A DNA stretch of 18,086 nt, taken from the NCBI GenBank assembly GCA_045615505.1, contig JAZLEZ010000043.1:1-18086 (forward strand). Direction: 5' to 3'. Source of the stretch: JAZLEZ01 sp045615505. GTDB taxonomy: Bacteria; Spirochaetota; Spirochaetia; Sphaerochaetales; Sphaerochaetaceae. Made by a program: the position numbers and the translations under genes. Numbering within the stretch: position 1 is the first letter of the stretch; each line of letters begins with the position of its first letter. Shown in pieces: positions 13,946-18,086 of the stretch. The notes beneath the pieces are model-generated. The model did not search any database, was not told the DNA's origin, and was given only the letters and a program-made list of their open reading frames with translations.

Positions 13946-15322
13946 GTGAAAGGCAGTATTTCAAGTCCAACCTGTATTCTATCCTTGGTTATCCTGACTT
14001 ATACTGTCTTAATAGGGGTTATCCCAACCGTCGGGCATGGGCTTATTCTTATACCGTTTAGCCTATCTACTATTTTTCTTTCCCTTGTTATGCCCGACGG
14101 TCTTTTTATTTGTTTTTCTGATCGTTTGAGATATGTATTTCTATGTGCCGCAACAGTTCTGTTCTGCCTGATTTCCATGATATACATAAGCCACATCAGT
14201 GCTGTTCATATTATTTTTCCGGTAGAATCCATAAAATCCGTCAGCGGAAAGGTTATATTCGATTCTTCTTTTTCCGGTTCGGGAAATCATGTAATGACAA
14301 TCTATATTCAGAGTACGGAAAATATTTTCGGGCAAAACGGAAGTGCTTGCGGATTGATTACGGCTGTAGGAAAAGAGAAAGCCATAATCACAAGCGGAAT
14401 CAGGGTAAAACTGTTCGGTCGTTTTACTGATGACAATATGTTCGTCTATGATTCAATCCAAGTGCTGAACAGAAGCAGAATCAACGATTTCAGGGAGTAC
14501 ATAATTCCCCGTCTTGAAGAAAGAACAGGAAATGAACTGAGTACGATGCTGATTCTGGGGAGGTCAGATACTTTGCACAGCCCTATTAAAGATCTTGCAT
14601 CTTCCTGCGGGTGTATGCATGTTCTGGCATTGTCCGGTATGCATCTTCATGCAGTTACTTCTCCTGCTGAACTGATAAAGAACAAGTACATCAAATTCAT
14701 TTTCAAAACAGCTTTGTCAGCAGTTTTCCTTTTCATTGCCGGACCTCGGGCTTCCCTTGTAAGAAGTGCAATTTTCATTATGCTTTCATTTTTACCTGTT
14801 TACGAAAGGTTGACTGTTACTTTGATGATACAGGTTCTTGTTTTTCCTCTTTCTCTTTTCAATATCGGTTCCGTTTACGGTTATATTTCAGTATTTGCAC
14901 TTTTACTTTTGGCTCCTATGGTTTCACCGTTTCTTTCTTTCATTATGGGTAAGCCTTTAGGCAATACTGTGGGGAGTTCTCTTGCAGTTCTATGTGCAAA
15001 TGCTCCTCTTCAGATCATGATTTCGGGGACTTGGAAGCCGGCTGCGATAGTTGCTGGTCCGATTGCTTCTTTATTGGCAACTTTCTCAATGAGTCTGGGC
15101 TTTGCAGAAATTATCTCAGACAACTGGGGTCCTCTGGTTTTTCTGAACAACTGCGTTTATGAGGCCATGGTAAAAATGCTCACTTTTTTTTCGGGATTCA
15201 GAGACGGAGGGCTTGTGGAATATGCAGTACTTTTTTCGGTATTCCTGAGTCTCATTTTGATTTCGTCGGTTTTTCACAGGCATCTGAAATGCACAATTGT
15301 TCAGAATGCAAAAATCAAGTAG
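13946..15322 (+). CDS. ComEC/Rec2-like membrane protein without the metallo-beta-lactamase domain
   Basis: 458 aa from a GTG start with only a weak upstream GGA. Layout: two or three N-terminal membrane segments (about 9-47 and 63-90), an OB-like soluble stretch (93-172), then the ComEC competence core with the hallmark H-V-L-A-L-S-G-M-H-L-H (225-235) and several membrane helices to the end. In transformable bacteria ComEC forms the inner-membrane channel for single-stranded DNA. Full ComEC carries a C-terminal metallo-beta-lactamase-like domain that is entirely absent here, so this is the short form. DNA uptake is possible but unproven, and no other competence gene is in view. It lies 11 bases upstream of rsmA and is probably co-transcribed with it. 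Confidence 0.82.
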   Translation: MKGSISSPTCILSLVILTYTVLIGVIPTVGHGLILIPFSLSTIFLSLVMPDGLFICFSDRLRYVFLCAATVLFCLISMIYISHISAVHIIFPVESIKSVSGKVIFDSSFSGSGNHVMTIYIQSTENIFGQNGSACGLITAVGKEKAIITSGIRVKLFGRFTDDNMFVYDSIQVLNRSRINDFREYIIPRLEERTGNELSTMLILGRSDTLHSPIKDLASSCGCMHVLALSGMHLHAVTSPAELIKNKYIKFIFKTALSAVFLFIAGPRASLVRSAIFIMLSFLPVYERLTVTLMIQVLVFPLSLFNIGSVYGYISVFALLLLAPMVSPFLSFIMGKPLGNTVGSSLAVLCANAPLQIMISGTWKPAAIVAGPIASLLATFSMSLGFAEIISDNWGPLVFLNNCVYEAMVKMLTFFSGFRDGGLVEYAVLFSVFLSLILISSVFHRHLKCTIVQNAKIK

Positions 15323-15333
15323 TATAAAAACTG

Positions 15334-16185
15334 ATGTGGGACTTTGATTATTCTGACATTTCGTCAATCAGTTCTCTTATGCAGGAAAACGGTTTATCCA
15401 TGAGTAAAAAATTCGGACAGAATTTTCTTATTTCAAAACCTTCATTGGAAAAAATCGTCAATCTGTCAGGTATAAAAAAAGGCGACAGGGTTTGGGAAAT
15501 CGGTCCGGGGCTGGGTGCTTTGACATCACTTATTCTGAGCACGGGAGCAGATGTTACTGCTTTTGAAATAGATCACGGTTTCTGTAGAATATTACGGGAA
15601 AAAGCTTTTCATGATTGCAGTAATTTTCATCTTATAGAAGGAGATGCTCTGAAGAATTGGAAATCCGAATATGAAAAAAACGGATGCCCTGATGTTATCT
15701 GTGCAAATCTTCCCTATAATGTGGGTTCTGTGTTTATTGCTTCGCTTATCGAAAACAGGTGTCTGCCTGTGAAGATGGTTTTTACCCTTCAAAGTGAAGT
15801 TGTGCAGAGAATATGCAGTTCCATAGGGGATGATGAGTATTCAGGTTTTTCGATTCTTACATCAATAGATTATGAAAACAGAGCGGCTCTCAAGCTGAAG
15901 AGTTCATATTTCTGGCCTAAACCGAATGTTGACAGTGCCGTAGTTGAAATGGTAAGAAGGCCTGTTCCTCTGGTGTCGGAGGAATATGCATCAAAATTCA
16001 TAAAAGTGTGCAGAATGATTTTTTCCCAGAGACGAAAAACTGTGAAGAACAATCTTAAAGCAACAAATCTGCCGTCTGCTCAACTTGACGGAATTTTGGC
16101 AGAGGCCGGAATAATGCCTACGGAAAGAGCGGAAAAACTTTCAACTGACAGGATTCTTAATCTTGTAAAAATCATTCCTGTCTGA
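15334..16185 (+). CDS. rsmA: 16S rRNA dimethyladenosine transferase RsmA (KsgA)
   Basis: 283 aa KsgA-family methyltransferase that dimethylates A1518 and A1519 (E. coli numbering) near the 3' end of 16S rRNA late in 30S assembly. Seen: K-K-F-G-Q-N-F-L (25-32), SAM motif I V-W-E-I-G-P-G-L-G (53-61), acidic F-E-I-D (77-80), G-D-A-L (103-106), catalytic N-L-P-Y-N (125-129) and a helical C-terminal domain with S-Q-R-R-K-T-V-K-N-N-L. No strong ribosome-binding site precedes the ATG at 15334, and expression may depend on the comEC-like gene 11 bases upstream. A start at residue 16 or 23 is possible but has no better signal. The 3' end overlaps rlmI by 14 bases. Confidence 0.95.
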   Translation: MWDFDYSDISSISSLMQENGLSMSKKFGQNFLISKPSLEKIVNLSGIKKGDRVWEIGPGLGALTSLILSTGADVTAFEIDHGFCRILREKAFHDCSNFHLIEGDALKNWKSEYEKNGCPDVICANLPYNVGSVFIASLIENRCLPVKMVFTLQSEVVQRICSSIGDDEYSGFSILTSIDYENRAALKLKSSYFWPKPNVDSAVVEMVRRPVPLVSEEYASKFIKVCRMIFSQRRKTVKNNLKATNLPSAQLDGILAEAGIMPTERAEKLSTDRILNLVKIIPV

Positions 16186-17398
16186 TAACTCTCAAAATAA
16201 ATACTTTCAGGTATTCACTTTCCGGAAATGACAGTCTTATCGGATGGTCGCAACCTTGTCCTAGAGTTTCCAATATCTGAACTTCAACTTTGCTGTCCTT
16301 TGCACTCCACGCAAGTACCGTTCTGAATTCTTCACGACTTAAAGCTCCCGAACAAGAACAGGTTACAAGCACCCCGTTGTTCTTGATTTTACTCATTGCA
16401 AGTCGATTCAAATCCTTATACCCTTTCTTGGCATCTTCAAGTGATTTGACAGTTTTTGCCAGTTTGGGAGGGTCCAAAATAATCACATCATACTTGTCTT
16501 TTTCAATACTTCTCAAAGCTTCGAAAATATCAGCCTTGTATGCATTTACCTTGGATACTGAATCCAGAGGGATTACTCCCATTTGAGCATTGAGATTTAT
16601 ATTCTTTTTCAATAGAGCTACTGCCTCTGAAGATGAGTCAACAGCATCAACTGATTTTGCTCCGTTTCTGAGTGCATGAAGTGTGAAGGAGCCGGTGTAA
16701 CAGCATCCGTCGAATACAACTGCATCGGCTGTATATTTTTCAAGTCGGAGTCTGTTTTCCCTTTGGTCGCAGAAAAATCCGCTCTTCTGTCCGGTTCCCG
16801 GAATCAACGAATAGTATATTCCGCTTTCCCTGATTGTAATTTCCTCAAATGTATGTTCCGGAATAAATTGTTCTCCGCCTTTATAGTACTCTACTACTTC
16901 TTTCAGAGATTCTATTCCGCAGAAAGACACATCCGTATTGAGAATAATCATCTGCGGATGCAGAAGTGTTTCTATTTCATCGATAACGGCTTTTCTGTTT
17001 TCAAAAGCAACTCTGGCAGATATTATGATGCGGATAATTTTTCCGTAAACATCCGCGGCAACCCCTGCAAGCATATCAGCTTCACCGTGAATAATCCTGA
17101 AAGTATTTGTATCCGAACCGGCAACGAAAAATCTTTTTCTTCTTATAATCGATTCTCTTGTTTTCTTACGCCACCACTGTTCATCGACACTTTCTTTCTC
17201 GTTCCACGACATCAGTCTGAGAGGAATATGGGACTTGTCATCATACCAGCCCCAAGCAATGAAGTGTCCTTCATTTGTTAATACTTTATGAATTCCGGTA
17301 GTAATATCAGTTGATTTTTCGGTATCGATGGCTCCGGAAAAAACCCATGGATGGTGTTTCAGCAGATTTTTTTCCTTTCCCTGTCTGATTACAATCAT
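16172..17398 (-). CDS. rlmI: Class I rRNA large-subunit methyltransferase, RlmI type
   Basis: 408 aa. An N-terminal PUA domain (about 1-75, with H-H-P-W-V-F-S-G-A near residue 15) precedes an RlmI-like linker with G-Q-K-S-G-F-F-C-D-Q-R (203-213) and a Rossmann methyltransferase domain: D-G-C-C-Y-T-G-S-F (230-238), D-P-P-K-L-A (309-314) and C-S-C-S-G (347-351). The architecture matches RlmI, which makes m5C1962 in 23S rRNA. The exact target is inferred, since the wider COG1092 family is varied. I take the ATG at 17398 because it overlaps the upstream stop as ATGA; a TTG six codons upstream (17416) is the alternative. It converges with rsmA. Confidence 0.88.
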   Translation of the reverse strand: MIVIRQGKEKNLLKHHPWVFSGAIDTEKSTDITTGIHKVLTNEGHFIAWGWYDDKSHIPLRLMSWNEKESVDEQWWRKKTRESIIRRKRFFVAGSDTNTFRIIHGEADMLAGVAADVYGKIIRIIISARVAFENRKAVIDEIETLLHPQMIILNTDVSFCGIESLKEVVEYYKGGEQFIPEHTFEEITIRESGIYYSLIPGTGQKSGFFCDQRENRLRLEKYTADAVVFDGCCYTGSFTLHALRNGAKSVDAVDSSSEAVALLKKNINLNAQMGVIPLDSVSKVNAYKADIFEALRSIEKDKYDVIILDPPKLAKTVKSLEDAKKGYKDLNRLAMSKIKNNGVLVTCSCSGALSREEFRTVLAWSAKDSKVEVQILETLGQGCDHPIRLSFPESEYLKVFILRVIRQE

Positions 17399-18081
17399 TT
17401 CTGTCTGCTTTTCCAAAGTTCAAATCCGGAGTATTGAACAATTTTCCACTGCCAGTCTTCAAAACTGTCCTGTGTGATTTCTTCAATTTCAGCTTTCCTG
17501 AGTTTCCCGTCTTTCTCAAAGAACAGATTCACACAGCTCCATTTTTGTTTTTCTGCAGCAAACATCTGGATTCCCAAACTCTGAATTCTGTGATTGCGGG
17601 TCAGCGGATCGCTTACATCATTAAGAACGGCAACGGAAATTTCTGAATCTGGAATATTGAACATCTTTTCCTTTCCGTCGCTAATCCAAGAGTCTCTGGT
17701 TTTAGCTATAAAAGATGCAATATCATTTACATCACTTTCGGAAAGTGTTTTAAGCAGTGTTCCAAATGAACAATATGACGGGATAAAGTTAAATATTTCT
17801 TCCAGAATCGGCGGAAGAACAGATTCCTGTACCGGCTGTTCTTCAAAAGGCTGTTCTTCAACATACTGCTCTTCAACCGGTACTTCTGCCGCAGGTTCTT
17901 CAACCGGCTGTTCTTCAAAAGGCTGTTCTTCAACATACTGCTCTTCAACCGGTTCAATAATAGAATCCACAACAGTTGTTTCAAAAGCAGGTGTTTCGAA
18001 TACAGGCTCATCCTGTTCCAAATCTTCATCATCGTAATCAAATAGTGAATTTACTGAATACTGTTCGGAATCGTCTATCAT
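17395..18081 (-). CDS. Hypothetical acidic protein with Glu/Gln/Pro repeats
   Basis: 228 aa from an ATG at 18081, five bases from the window edge, so the frame could begin further upstream. Not recognised. Residues 1-88 are acidic and low in complexity, rich in Glu, Gln, Pro and Val. They include two identical 17-residue units (44-60 and 68-84, P-V-E-E-Q-Y-V-E-E-Q-P-F-E-E-Q-P-V). Residues 90-228 look globular, with a helical stretch (90-132), a strand-rich segment with F-N-I-P-D-S-E-I-S-V-A-V-L-N-D (141-155), and a Trp-rich end (W-K-I-V-Q-Y-S-G-F-E-L-W). There is no signal peptide or membrane segment in the visible part, so a cytoplasmic place is likely, perhaps with the acidic arm as a flexible spacer or binding tail. 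The stop overlaps the rlmI start by ATGA, so the two are co-expressed. Confidence 0.7.
   Translation of the reverse strand: MIDDSEQYSVNSLFDYDDEDLEQDEPVFETPAFETTVVDSIIEPVEEQYVEEQPFEEQPVEEPAAEVPVEEQYVEEQPFEEQPVQESVLPPILEEIFNFIPSYCSFGTLLKTLSESDVNDIASFIAKTRDSWISDGKEKMFNIPDSEISVAVLNDVSDPLTRNHRIQSLGIQMFAAEKQKWSCVNLFFEKDGKLRKAEIEEITQDSFEDWQWKIVQYSGFELWKSRQK
17831..17953. repeat. Two perfect 51-bp direct repeats in coding sequence
   Basis: Copies at 17831-17881 and 17903-17953 are identical over 51 bases, offset by 72 bases (24 codons), with 21 unrelated bases between. Being in frame, gain or loss of one 72-base unit would change length but not frame. Perfect DNA identity suggests a recent duplication. 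Confidence 0.9.
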
Positions 18082-18086
18082 TTCTT

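Noticed and set aside
17399..17416. TTG start six codons upstream in rlmI
   Set aside because: The ATG at 17398 forms an ATGA overlap with the upstream stop, the same coupling used repeatedly in this window.
17831..17953. CRISPR-like or satellite repeat
   Set aside because: Only two copies, in frame within a protein-coding gene and encoding an acidic repeat; no spacer array.
17594..18037. Plus-strand Ser/Cys-rich open frame opposite the repeat protein
   Set aside because: Its composition (strings of S, C, G, T) is the antisense reading of the Glu/Gln/Pro repeat; no ribosome-binding site or family similarity.

Overview
The window reads as chromosomal DNA from a spirochaete, most probably a host-associated Treponema. 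This is inferred from gene order and protein character, not from a marker gene. The clues are the run rplU-rpmA-obg-nadD-yqeK-(lipoprotein)-rsfS, a lipoprotein with a relaxed lipobox, a short ComEC-type protein without a metallo-beta-lactamase domain, a stand-alone MsmK/UgpC-type sugar-transport ATPase, and moderate base composition. Hand-counted 60-base lines run from about 27 to 45% GC, and the leftmost gene is about 30% throughout. I saw no rRNA, tRNA, CRISPR array, insertion sequence or phage gene.

Left part (1-4783). A plus-strand Fic-domain gene comes first. A minus-strand sugar ABC-transporter ATPase follows, with its own promoter and hairpin terminator. Next is a plus-strand two-gene unit: a helix-turn-helix protein with a decayed Fic-like domain, overlapping by ATGA an N-acyl-D-amino-acid deacylase-type amidohydrolase. 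The ATPase and the HTH gene diverge from two back-to-back near-consensus promoters. Both Fic-like proteins lack the catalytic histidine.

Middle (4770-8597, minus strand). This is a ribosome and NAD housekeeping operon, in transcription order: rplU (L21), rpmA (L27), obg (ribosome-associated GTPase), nadD (NaMN adenylyltransferase), yqeK (HD phosphohydrolase), a small lipoprotein and rsfS (ribosome silencing factor). A hairpin with a T-run separates rpmA from obg, and a strong terminator for the operon lies inside the 3' coding end of the opposing amidohydrolase gene. The roughly 200-base rplU leader holds a 14-base direct repeat and a hairpin that could form alternative pairings. A TetR-like regulator diverges from rplU.

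Right-centre (9438-13773, minus strand). Four genes, pduL-type phosphotransacylase, mtaB (tRNA methylthiotransferase), birA (biotin ligase) and argS, are tightly packed. They are probably expressed from a TTGAGA-N17-TATAAT promoter ahead of pduL. The predicted transcript begins with a perfect 10-bp stem.

Right end (13946-18086). A plus-strand pair, the short comEC-like gene and rsmA (ksgA), converges with a 14-base overlap on rlmI. Upstream of rlmI, overlapping it by ATGA, is an acidic repeat-bearing protein of unknown function that reaches the window edge.

Most of the window is translation and ribosome-maturation housekeeping. The accessory part is the left 4.8 kb. The items most worth a second look are the two histidine-less Fic-like proteins, the promoter-overlapping dyads of the HTH gene, the rplU leader, the pduL start-site dyad and the reduced lipoprotein in the yqeK-rsfS slot. 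I found no convincing wholly new system.
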